In this document: positions 55,221-64,000 of the stretch, in pieces | Position numbering within the stretch: the stretch's first letter is position 1 | Layout: every line of letters starts with the position of its first letter | DNA from: Pollutimonas sp. M17 | Lineage (GTDB): Bacteria; Pseudomonadota; Gammaproteobacteria; Burkholderiales; Burkholderiaceae_B | Assembly: GCF_025836975.1 (NCBI RefSeq) | Contig: NZ_CP107548.1 | Span: 62,001-126,000, forward strand | Direction: 5' to 3' | Length of the DNA stretch: 64,000 bases | Translations under genes and position numbers: made by a program | The notes under the pieces: model-generated | What the model saw: the letters and a program-made list of their open reading frames with translations, nothing else | Told to the model about the DNA's origin: nothing | The model's database searches: none

Positions 55221-56678
55221 CTAAAACGAAAGCCCGCCGGGGGGCGCGGCGCTCGAACCCATCGGGCCCGGACGGCCGACGGCCAGCTTGCGCGTCAACG
55301 CTTGCACGACATCGCGATGCCGGGCGCTGGCCTGATAGTTATCGGCCAAGGTCGACCACTGAGGCTGGCTGCGCGCCTCCAGCAGTTCGTCGGGCAGCTT
55401 CCCGCTGCGCCAGCCGTCGGGGTCCGCCTGCTCTTGCGGCGTCAGCGCGGGGCTGCCGGCTATCTCTATCGGCGCCTGCGCGGCATGCCCGCGCGCTTCG
55501 AGGGCTTCAAGAAGCGCCAGCTGGCGCAAGGCCAGCAAACGCAGCACGGCATCGTCCACGCTGACTTCCTGGTAGCCCTTCAGCTTGCCCAGCACGCGCT
55601 TGCCCAGCTTGTCGGCGCCTTGCCATAAGCCGCCCGCCGCCGCGCCCAGCAAGGTGGCGGCGCCCAGGCTCAAGCCCGCCGTGAACGCGTCCAGGGTCGC
55701 GCCCGCCATGGCGCCCGCGGCCATGCCTTTGCCCACATGTATGCCGACGTCTTTCAGCGCTTGCGGATGGAACAGATCCATGCCCCAGCGCTCGCCTTCC
55801 AGCGGCAGCGTATGAGCGGGAAAGTCATGGCTGCGAAAGTTGTAGCGCTTGAGCAGCGCCGCGACGCAAGCGGCCTCGCGCTCGCGTATGGACCGGCGCA
55901 GCGCTGCGGTGGCGGCTTGCACGGCATCGTGGTCGGGCGGACAGCTCAGGCGAAGCGCCGCGGCGTCGACCAGCAGTTCGGCGATCAGCCGCAAGGCATC
56001 GGCATGGCGGTCTGCGCGCTGCCGGATCACGTCGTTCTTCAGGGCCATCAGGGGCGCGGCATGCCTGTCCAGCAGCAGGGCCAGCTTATCGTAAAGCTGT
56101 GCCTCCCCATCCAGCGCGGGAGCAATGGTGTCGAACTCCACGATGGCATGCAGGCCAAGGCGACCCAGCGCTTCGCGCCAGGACGTCAGGCGCTGCTCGG
56201 GGCTGCGGGTGAAGTTCAGCACCGGCAGCAGCGGATGGCCGCAGCCGGCCAGTATGGCCAGCTCATCCTTGTGCTTGCCCAGCACCGGATCGCGGACGTC
56301 GACCACGTACAGCCCCGCGTCGCACTCCAGCAGCTTGTGCAGCACTCTGGCTTCCTGCTCGAAGCGGCGGCGGCTTTCGGGGCTGTCCAGGAAGCGGCGT
56401 ATGCGCTCGGGGCCATCCGTGCGTGTCCCCGGCGCGGCGAGTTGGTCCAGGTAGTCCAGCAGGGCAATGCCGTCTTCCATGCCGGGGGTGTCGTAAAGCT
56501 CGACGGCGGCCTGGCCGTCCACCAGCAGGCGGGCGCCTTCGACGTGACGCGTGGTGCCGGGGTTGTCGTCCACCTGGCCGAACCGCGGGTTGCGGGTCAG
56601 CGTGCGCAGCAGGGACGTCTTGCCGGTGTTGGTGTGGCCGACGACGGCCAGCTTCAGTGCCTGCTTAGGGTCCGGCAT
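55221..56678 (-). CDS. GTPase with DUF3482 domain
   Basis: 485 residues from ATG 56676-56678, with AAGGA six bases upstream; the open frame above it overlaps the preceding gene. N-terminal GTPase: VVGHTNTGKTSLLRTLTR (Walker A 14-21), NPGTTRHVEGARL (switch), ELYDTPGMED (G3). The N/TKxD position reads LNFTRSPEQ, which is atypical. The DUF3482 C-terminal half holds short hydrophobic helices (AGATLDAFTAGLSLGAATLLGAAAGGLW) that could insert in the membrane. It overlaps the DUF2868 gene by 14 bp; the pair is conserved in proteobacteria. Confidence 0.9.
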   Translation of the reverse strand: MPDPKQALKLAVVGHTNTGKTSLLRTLTRNPRFGQVDDNPGTTRHVEGARLLVDGQAAVELYDTPGMEDGIALLDYLDQLAAPGTRTDGPERIRRFLDSPESRRRFEQEARVLHKLLECDAGLYVVDVRDPVLGKHKDELAILAGCGHPLLPVLNFTRSPEQRLTSWREALGRLGLHAIVEFDTIAPALDGEAQLYDKLALLLDRHAAPLMALKNDVIRQRADRHADALRLIAELLVDAAALRLSCPPDHDAVQAATAALRRSIREREAACVAALLKRYNFRSHDFPAHTLPLEGERWGMDLFHPQALKDVGIHVGKGMAAGAMAGATLDAFTAGLSLGAATLLGAAAGGLWQGADKLGKRVLGKLKGYQEVSVDDAVLRLLALRQLALLEALEARGHAAQAPIEIAGSPALTPQEQADPDGWRSGKLPDELLEARSQPQWSTLADNYQASARHRDVVQALTRKLAVGRPGPMGSSAAPPGGLSF

Positions 56679-58122
56679 GCGCATTCCTTGCCTCGCGGCC
56701 CTGGGCGGGCGTGCCGGCCAGCCAGTCCAGCGCGGGAGCCAGGTCCGTGTGGATCTGCTCGGGGGCGAAGCCGGCGGCCAGCAGCCTGTCTTGCCAGGTC
56801 GATGCCCGTGCCGCATTGGATGGGCCCAGGCCGAGCAGGGCCACATGGCCGCGTCCCGCCAGCCCCGCCAGATCGGCCAGCAGGGCGATTACGCCGCGGT
56901 CGGGCGTCTGCTGGGCATCGCAGGCCATCAGCATTCTTTCGGGAGGCCGCGCCTGAAGGTGGTCGAGCAGTCTCTTGCGTTGCGGGCGGCTGTCCACGAC
57001 GCCCAGGTCGGCCACGGCCGCGGGCAGGTCCATGGGCGGCCACGGCCGGTCGGAAGGAAGTTCGATGCCCACGAGCAGGGGCTGGTCCCCCAGCGGAAAG
57101 GCATGTTCCGCTGGCTGGATGTGCGCCTGGAAAGCGGGCCCCGAAGGGGCGTCGATGCCGGCGTTTTCGCTGGCGGGCGACAGCCGGTCGCGCAATTCGG
57201 CATAGCCGGGCAGGCCGGGATCGAGTTCGATGGCGGCAAGCCTGCTTTTCACGATCAGCAGGCTGAGGATCGTACCGGCCAGGCGCGGCAGCAGTCCATA
57301 GACCACCACGCAGGCGATGAGCCAGCCGGACCACAGGGCCTGGGCCGATTCGGGCAACTGCTGCAGCCCGTCGCTGGCGCGTATGATGGCTTCGGACGGC
57401 ATGGCGAACCCCAGTTTTGCGGGCAGCCAGCCCAGCGCCGTGGTGATCGTGACGAAGGCATCCGGCGAGAGCAGCGTGGTTTCCCAATTGAAGCTGTAGC
57501 GTCGGGCCGACAATATGCCCAACAGGGCCAGAACGAGGCTGCCCAAGGCAATGGACCAAAGGGCATGGCTGATCCCGCCCAGCAGCCAGCGCAGGGCGCC
57601 GGCCCGGCTAAGCACTTCCATGAGTGCGCGCGGCACCAGGGCGGCATCGGGGCCGCGGGCCAGCTTGCGGGTCAGCCAAAGCCAGCATGTGCCGAGCCAG
57701 GTGGCGCTGGCGGGAGTCCGTGCCGCAAAGCTCAGCAGCCAGAACAGGAAGGACAGGACGTTGAGGCCCAGCAGCGCCGCGAGAGCCAGCAACAGATTCA
57801 CCGGCCGGCTGCCATCGCCCAGCGCGCCCAGCGCCGCGCCGGCCCCGGCCAGCAAGGCGATCAGGCACAGGCCGGTCAGGGCCAGACGCGAACCCTGCAT
57901 CCATTGCTGAATAAGCTGATCCAGCTTCTCGCGCCGCCCCAGGTGACGGGCGCGCGCGAGCACGCGTTGCGCGAATTCCCCGCCTTCGGCGCGGGCGCGC
58001 CTGACTTCCATGGCGTCTTCCAGCGGTCCCCACAGCGCTTCGCGCAGCCTCAGGGTTTCCGCCATCCAGTAGGCGCGCAGGCTTGGCGAGCGCAGCGCCC
58101 CGGATGCGCCGGCGTCAGGCAT
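56665..58122 (-). CDS. DUF2868 membrane protein
   Basis: 485 residues with clear membrane helices (LTGLCLIALLAGAGAALGAL, VNLLLALAALLGLNVLSFLFWLLSF, LWSIALGSLVLALLGIL, WSGWLIACVVVYGLLPRLAG) in an otherwise soluble context, and GLGPSNAAR near the end. It is translationally coupled by a 14-bp overlap to the DUF3482 GTPase, its usual partner. The function of the pair is unknown; membrane-associated GTPase signalling or assembly is suggested by the layout only. Confidence 0.88.
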   Translation of the reverse strand: MPDAGASGALRSPSLRAYWMAETLRLREALWGPLEDAMEVRRARAEGGEFAQRVLARARHLGRREKLDQLIQQWMQGSRLALTGLCLIALLAGAGAALGALGDGSRPVNLLLALAALLGLNVLSFLFWLLSFAARTPASATWLGTCWLWLTRKLARGPDAALVPRALMEVLSRAGALRWLLGGISHALWSIALGSLVLALLGILSARRYSFNWETTLLSPDAFVTITTALGWLPAKLGFAMPSEAIIRASDGLQQLPESAQALWSGWLIACVVVYGLLPRLAGTILSLLIVKSRLAAIELDPGLPGYAELRDRLSPASENAGIDAPSGPAFQAHIQPAEHAFPLGDQPLLVGIELPSDRPWPPMDLPAAVADLGVVDSRPQRKRLLDHLQARPPERMLMACDAQQTPDRGVIALLADLAGLAGRGHVALLGLGPSNAARASTWQDRLLAAGFAPEQIHTDLAPALDWLAGTPAQGREARNAHAGP

Positions 58123-58483
58123 CCGTATATGCGCCGGCGGCCGGATCGCCGAACCAGGTTCCCAGCTTTTGCCGCGCTTGAGCCTTGACTTCGGGGGTGA
58201 TGTAAAGGGCCACGGTCGCCAGCGCGGCGGTCATGACGCTCAGGTCGTCGGTATAGCCGATGAGCGGCGCGAGATCGGGAATGGCGTCCAGGGGGAAAAT
58301 AAAGTAGCCCAGCGCGCCATAGATGACGCGCTTGGCCCATTTCGGCGTGTGCTCATTCTGTACCGCATAGTACAGGTACAGCGCTTTTTCCAGCGCGCCC
58401 CGGCCGATGGACCGGGCGCGGGGGCCCAGCTTCTTCCAGAAGCGGCTTGTCGAATAAGCGCTCCGGTAGCGGAAAGTGTTCAT
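58115..58483 (-). CDS. DUF1232 (YkvA-like) protein
   Basis: 122 residues. YLYYAVQNEHTPKWAKRVIYGALGYFIFPLDAIPDLAPLIGYTDDLSVMTAALATVALYITPEVKAQARQKL spans the DUF1232 motif, in which a hydrophobic helix is followed by PxDxIPDxxPxIGYxDDL. Unknown function. Its end overlaps the start of the DUF2868 gene by 8 bp, so the three leftward genes form one operon. Confidence 0.9.
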   Translation of the reverse strand: MNTFRYRSAYSTSRFWKKLGPRARSIGRGALEKALYLYYAVQNEHTPKWAKRVIYGALGYFIFPLDAIPDLAPLIGYTDDLSVMTAALATVALYITPEVKAQARQKLGTWFGDPAAGAYTDA

Positions 58484-58602
58484 AATGCCTCCAGAGGGCG
58501 CCAGGACCCATTGCGGGAACAGGCCGTGGCCGATTGCCTATTGTATCGGCCGCCACGCCTTTGCGTCGGCGCCGGCGGCAGGGAGCCCGCGTCAAAATGA
58601 AA

Positions 58603-58626
58603 GGCGCCCGGAATGCACCGGGCGCC
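58603..58626 (-). terminator. Terminator after the YeaQ-type gene
   Basis: Perfect 9-bp stem GGCGCCCGG (58603-58611) / CCGGGCGCC (58618-58626), loop AATGCA, followed leftward by TTTCATTTT. Confidence 0.78.
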
Positions 58627-58668
58627 CGCCGCGCCGTATTGCCCCCACTGCGGGGGCGGCTGAACGCC

Positions 58669-58917
58669 TCAGCTTTTCCTGGCGATCAGGCCGTAGATGA
58701 ACAGAACGATGATGGCGCCCACGATGGAGCCTATCCAGCCCGCGCCTTCGCCGGGCTGGTAGATGCCCATCGCGCCGCCCAGGTAGCCGGCGACGACCGA
58801 GCCGATGATACCCAGGATGATGGTCAGGATGATGCCCAGCTTCTGGTCGCCCGGCATAATGGCCCGGGCAAGCAGGCCGACGATAAAGCCAACGATGATC
58901 ATGCTGATAATACCCAT
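58669..58917 (-). CDS. GlsB/YeaQ/YmgE-family small membrane protein
   Basis: 82 residues from ATG 58915-58917 with AAAGGA upstream. Three hydrophobic segments separated by Gly-rich turns (MIIVGFIVGLLARAIMPG, LGIILTIILGIIGSVVAGYLGG, IGSIVGAIIVLFIYGLIARK) are the family hallmark. Such transglycosylase-associated proteins are often stress-induced; their role is unclear. Confidence 0.93.
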   Translation of the reverse strand: MGIISMIIVGFIVGLLARAIMPGDQKLGIILTIILGIIGSVVAGYLGGAMGIYQPGEGAGWIGSIVGAIIVLFIYGLIARKS

Positions 58918-59063
58918 GGCAATCCTTTGAAGTGGAAAACGGTTGGACAGCAACGCTACTGCCTGCCGCTTATCATAGAGACGCCAGGATTTCGAGTCCA
59001 GCGCGCCGGGCCCATTTTGGTATCCAGACGTTAAATCATTGAAGGAGAGCGCAGCCTGCGGCG

Positions 59064-60818
<1,755 letters not shown>

Positions 60819-60827
60819 GCGTACGAC

Positions 60828-61745
60828 TCAGCGAAGCTTGGGATTGAGCGCGTCGCGCAGCCAATCGCCCAGCAAATTGACCGATAAGGCAAGCAGCACC
60901 AGCGCAATGCCCGGGAAGATGGAGATCCACCAGTCTCCGGAAAACAGATAGCTGTTTCCGATGCGTATCAGGGTGCCCAGCGAAGGGGTGGTCGGCGGGA
61001 TGCCGACGCCGAGAAACGACAGGGTCGCCTCGGTGATGATGGCCACGGCCAGGTGTATGGTGGCGATGACAAGCACGGGTCCGAGCACGTTGGGCAGGAT
61101 ATGGCGCCGCAGGATGGTGAAGGGCCGCATGCCGATCAGGCGCGCGGCCTGCACGTACTCTTTGTTGCGCTCGACCATGGTGGCGCCGCGCACCGTGCGG
61201 GCATACTGAACCCAGCCCGAGATGCCGATGGCGAAAATAAGCACGTACAGCGAAAGGCTGTCATGCAGGTGGCGCGGCAGCAGGCCGCGGGCAATGCCGT
61301 CGATGAGCAGTGCGATAAGGATGGCGGGGAAGGACAGCTGCACGTCGGCGATGCGCATGATGACGCTGTCGACGCGGCCGCCGGCATAGCCGCTGATCAG
61401 GCCCAGCGAGACGCCGACCACCAGCGAGAACAGGACCGACGCCAGGCCCACCAGCAAGGAGATGCGCGATCCGTACAGGATGGCGGACAGCATGTCGCGC
61501 CCCTGATCGTCGGTGCCCAGCAGGAAGCGCGAATCGCCGTCGGCGGACCAGATGGGCGGAATATTGGCGTCCAGCAGGTCCAGGGTGGCCAGGTCGAAGG
61601 GGTTGTGCGGCGAAACCAGGGGTGCGAACAGGGCGCCCAGGCAGATCAGCAGCGCCACGACCGCCGAAACGATGGCCGTGGGCGAATGGCTGAAGCTGTA
61701 GAAAATGTCGCTGTTATAGGCGCGTGACAATACATTCCGGGTCAT
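60828..61745 (-). CDS. Peptide ABC transporter permease (DppC-like)
   Basis: 305 residues. A first membrane helix (ALLICLGALFAPLVSP) is followed by LLGTDDQGRDMLSAILYGSRISLLVGLASVLFSLVVGVSLGLISGYAGG, the typical OppC/DppC second-permease block, and the EAA loop NKEYVQAARLIGMRPFTILRRHILPNV. Terminal GDWLRDALNPKLR is the usual family ending. It starts 12 bp after the first permease ends. Confidence 0.95.
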   Translation of the reverse strand: MTRNVLSRAYNSDIFYSFSHSPTAIVSAVVALLICLGALFAPLVSPHNPFDLATLDLLDANIPPIWSADGDSRFLLGTDDQGRDMLSAILYGSRISLLVGLASVLFSLVVGVSLGLISGYAGGRVDSVIMRIADVQLSFPAILIALLIDGIARGLLPRHLHDSLSLYVLIFAIGISGWVQYARTVRGATMVERNKEYVQAARLIGMRPFTILRRHILPNVLGPVLVIATIHLAVAIITEATLSFLGVGIPPTTPSLGTLIRIGNSYLFSGDWWISIFPGIALVLLALSVNLLGDWLRDALNPKLR

Positions 61746-61757
61746 TGTTCTGGCCTT

Positions 61758-62729
61758 CTAGCTTTTTTGCACGCGCAGGCGCGGGTCGACGGCAAAGTAC
61801 AGCAGGTCGACGATAAGATTGATGATCACGAAAAAGAAAGCGATCAGCAACAGATAGGCGGCCATGACAGGGATGTCGACCGAGCCGATGGACTGGATGA
61901 ACAGCAGGCCCATGCCCGGCCACTGGAACACCGTTTCCGTGATGATGGAGAATGCAATGATGGAACCCAGCTGCAGGCCGGTGATGGTAATGACGGGAAC
62001 CAGCGTGTTCTTCAGGGCATGGCGGAAATTGATCATGCGCTCGGGCAGGCCGCGGGCCCGGGCGAACTTGATGAAGTCCGTTTGCAGGACCTCGAGCATT
62101 TCGGCGCGCACCAGCCGCATGATCAGGGTCATCTGGAACAGCGCCAGCGTAAAGGCCGGCATGATCAGCGATTGCCAGCCGCTTTTCGTAAGAAAACCCG
62201 TGGACCACCAGCCCAGGTCGACGACGTCGCCCCGGCCGAAACTGGGCAGCCAGCGCAGCATCACCCCGAAGAACAAAATCATGAGTATGCCGATCAGGAA
62301 GGTCGGCAGCGAGATTCCGATCAGCGACAGGGTCATGAAGCTGCGCGACAGCACGCCGTCGCGCCGCAGCGCGGTGTAGATGCCCATGGGTATGCCCAGG
62401 AACAGCGCGATCACGGCCGACGCGAAGGACAATTCCAGCGTCGCCGGCATGCGGCTCTCGATGAGCTCGCTGACCGGCCGGCGCTGGCGGTAGGACATGC
62501 CGAAATCGCCCTGGGCCGCATTGCCGATGAAGCGGAAGTACTGGATCAGGAAGGGATCGTCCAGGCCCAGCTGCCTGCGCAGTTCGGCGCGCTGCTCCAG
62601 CGTGGTGTCTTGCCCGACCATGTTGTTGATCGGGTCACCCACGTAGCGGAACATGGCAAACGCAATGAAGCCGACGGCGAGCATCACGAAGATGGACTGG
62701 AATACCCGCCGTGCAATGAAGTTGAGCAT
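61758..62729 (-). CDS. Peptide ABC transporter permease (DppB-like)
   Basis: 323 residues, six membrane helices. MLNFIARRVFQSIFVMLAVGFIAFAMFRYVGDPI is the usual OppB/DppB start, with SLIGISLPTFLIGILMILFFGV and the EAA loop LQTDFIKFARARGLPERMINFRHALKNTLVPV. The ending DLLYFAVDPRLRVQKS is typical. It lies 6 bp after the binding-protein stop. Confidence 0.95.
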   Translation of the reverse strand: MLNFIARRVFQSIFVMLAVGFIAFAMFRYVGDPINNMVGQDTTLEQRAELRRQLGLDDPFLIQYFRFIGNAAQGDFGMSYRQRRPVSELIESRMPATLELSFASAVIALFLGIPMGIYTALRRDGVLSRSFMTLSLIGISLPTFLIGILMILFFGVMLRWLPSFGRGDVVDLGWWSTGFLTKSGWQSLIMPAFTLALFQMTLIMRLVRAEMLEVLQTDFIKFARARGLPERMINFRHALKNTLVPVITITGLQLGSIIAFSIITETVFQWPGMGLLFIQSIGSVDIPVMAAYLLLIAFFFVIINLIVDLLYFAVDPRLRVQKS

Positions 62730-62735
62730 CGGCGT

Positions 62736-64000
62736 TTACGGCATGACCACGTTGCGGATGTCGAGCACGTCGTCGGCACGCTGCGCCACCTTGATGCCCT
62801 TGCGCACGCCCCAGGACATGGGTTGCTGGTGCAGGGGCAGGTAGCCGTAATCGTTGTGGAGCATGGTGAATGCTTCCTTGATCATGGCGTTGCGCTTGGC
62901 CTGGTCGGTTTCGACGTCGATCTTGGCGATCAACGCGTCGATCTCTTTGTTGCAATAGCCGCCCAGGTTGAACTGCCCCGCCGCCGTCTTGGAATCGCGG
63001 CAGGCCACCAGGTTGGTCAGCGAATTGGCCGCGTCGATGGAGCTGGGCGTCCAGCCCAGCAGATACATGCTGGTGTTGTTGCCGGCCTGCAGCAGGACCT
63101 TGGCGAAGTACTTGGACTTGGTCTGCGCCAGCAGGTCGATCTTGATGCCTATGCGCGCCAGCATGCTTGCCACCGCCTGGCAGACCTTTTCGTCATTGAC
63201 GTAGCGGTCGTTGGGGCAGTCCAGCTGAACGGTGAAGCCGTCGGGGTAGCCCGCGTCGGCCAGCAGCTTCTTGGCTTTTTCGATGTCGGTCTTGTACGGC
63301 GCGCCGAAGGATTCGTCGTAGCCGTTGATCTTGTCGGCGATGAGCGTGCCCAGCGGCTTGGCCGCGCCGCGCATGATCTTCTGGTTGATGACCTTGGTAT
63401 CGACGGTCAGGTCTATGGCCTGGCGGACGCGCTTGTCCTTGAACGGGTTCTTGCCCTTTATATTGGAGAACAGCAGTTCGTCGCGGTGCTGGTCCATGCC
63501 GATGAAGATGGCGCGGGCTTCGGGTTCGTTCAGGACCTGCACGTTGGGTTCGCTTTCAAGGCGCGGCCAGTCTTGCACGGGAACCGGCATGACCAGATCC
63601 ATCTCGCCCGAGATCAGCGCGGCCACGCGGGTGGATTCCTGCGAGATGGGCTGGAAGGTGATCTCGGTGACGTTGGTGGCGATATCCTTGTTCCAGTAGC
63701 CGTCGAAGCGCTTGAGCGTGGTTTTGACGTCGGGCTGGCGGTCCACGATCATGAAGGGGCCGGTGCCGTTCTCGTGCAGGTTGGCGTAGTTGCTTTCGCC
63801 GCCTTTCACGTTGGTGGCTTCGGTGGTCTTGTTCTTTTCGGCCCATGATTTGCTCATGATGTACAGGAAAGTCCAGTCACGGGGCAGGATGGGGTTGGGC
63901 GTGGGCGTGGTGACTTCCACCGTGTGGTCGTCGATCTTCTTGATGTCGGCGGCTTTCGCGCCATAGCCCTTCATGTCGGAGCCCTGGGTCAGGCTGCGCT
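62736..64000 (-). CDS. Peptide ABC transporter substrate-binding protein, N-terminus outside the window
   Basis: At least 421 residues of an OppA/DppA-type (SBP family 5) protein; the reading frame continues past the right end of the window (first visible codons RSLTQGSDMKGYG), so signal peptide and N-terminus are missing. EVTTPTPNPILPRDWTFLYIMSKSW, NGTGPFMIVDRQPDVKTTLKRFDGYWNKD, FKDKRVRQAIDLTVD and LLADAGYPDGFTVQLDCPNDR are family blocks. It delivers peptides or similar ligands to the permeases downstream. Confidence 0.93.
   Translation of the reverse strand, partial: RSLTQGSDMKGYGAKAADIKKIDDHTVEVTTPTPNPILPRDWTFLYIMSKSWAEKNKTTEATNVKGGESNYANLHENGTGPFMIVDRQPDVKTTLKRFDGYWNKDIATNVTEITFQPISQESTRVAALISGEMDLVMPVPVQDWPRLESEPNVQVLNEPEARAIFIGMDQHRDELLFSNIKGKNPFKDKRVRQAIDLTVDTKVINQKIMRGAAKPLGTLIADKINGYDESFGAPYKTDIEKAKKLLADAGYPDGFTVQLDCPNDRYVNDEKVCQAVASMLARIGIKIDLLAQTKSKYFAKVLLQAGNNTSMYLLGWTPSSIDAANSLTNLVACRDSKTAAGQFNLGGYCNKEIDALIAKIDVETDQAKRNAMIKEAFTMLHNDYGYLPLHQQPMSWGVRKGIKVAQRADDVLDIRNVVMP

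Noticed and set aside
61767-63848. 693-codon + strand frame
   Set aside because: Antisense to the peptide permease and binding-protein genes; product is Gln/His/Asp-rich without motifs.

Overview
The window is a high-GC chromosomal segment of a betaproteobacterium. The families present (two TRAP carriers, MCC/LiuR leucine catabolism, Smg, GluQRS, DUF1840, DUF2868/DUF3482) suggest Burkholderiales, most likely Alcaligenaceae (Bordetella/Achromobacter/Pusillimonas relatives). This is inferred from gene content; no ribosomal RNA marker is present. Almost all DNA is coding. I found no tRNA, rRNA, insertion sequence, prophage or CRISPR array.

Layout. 1-4.5 kb: two TRAP transporters face each other across a terminator. 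The leftward one (DctQ-DctM-DctP) overlaps gntK, and a divergent LacI-type regulator follows. Two identical 14-bp palindromes mark this as a gluconate-type unit. 6.3-14.4 kb: topoisomerase III, a fused DUF2157/DUF4401/GDYXXLXY membrane protein, gluQ, smg and a D-hydroxyaspartate-aldolase-like enzyme. 15-25 kb: leucine catabolism (liuD, liuB, thiolase, aceK, liuA, liuR) with two LiuR-type palindromes, the second shared with a divergent metallo-beta-lactamase-fold hydrolase and a TauE-type permease. 25.7-35.9 kb: LysE exporter, metC, dsbA, a SPOR protein, argS, a large RHS protein with a C-terminal DUF2235 hydrolase, DUF1840 and a small unknown gene. 36-42 kb: a LacI regulator, a phosphodiesterase and a Ugp-like ABC importer in one leftward operon, with a palindromic operator upstream. 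43-49 kb: leuA with a leucine-rich leader ORF and a terminator-like hairpin, a membrane protein, rpoN, bfd with a Fur box, bfr and an exported protein. 49-59 kb: prfC, a LysE/RhtB exporter, rhlE (TTG start), lemA with two TPM-domain genes, the DUF3482 GTPase/DUF2868 pair, DUF1232 and a YeaQ-type protein. 59-64 kb: a peptide ABC importer, with the binding protein cut by the window end.

The least explained sequence is in three large gaps (14.4-15.1, 27.6-28.2 and 42.0-42.9 kb). Each holds a 205-224 bp nested inverted repeat whose tip has the form CAGCC-(G-rich loop)-GGCTG. Two of them also share flanking bases around the tip. They look like a dispersed family of cruciform- or hairpin-forming elements, and two of the three lie between convergent genes. 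This is the best candidate here for something not yet described. The leuA leader and the gluconate operator inside gntK are the next most interesting signals.
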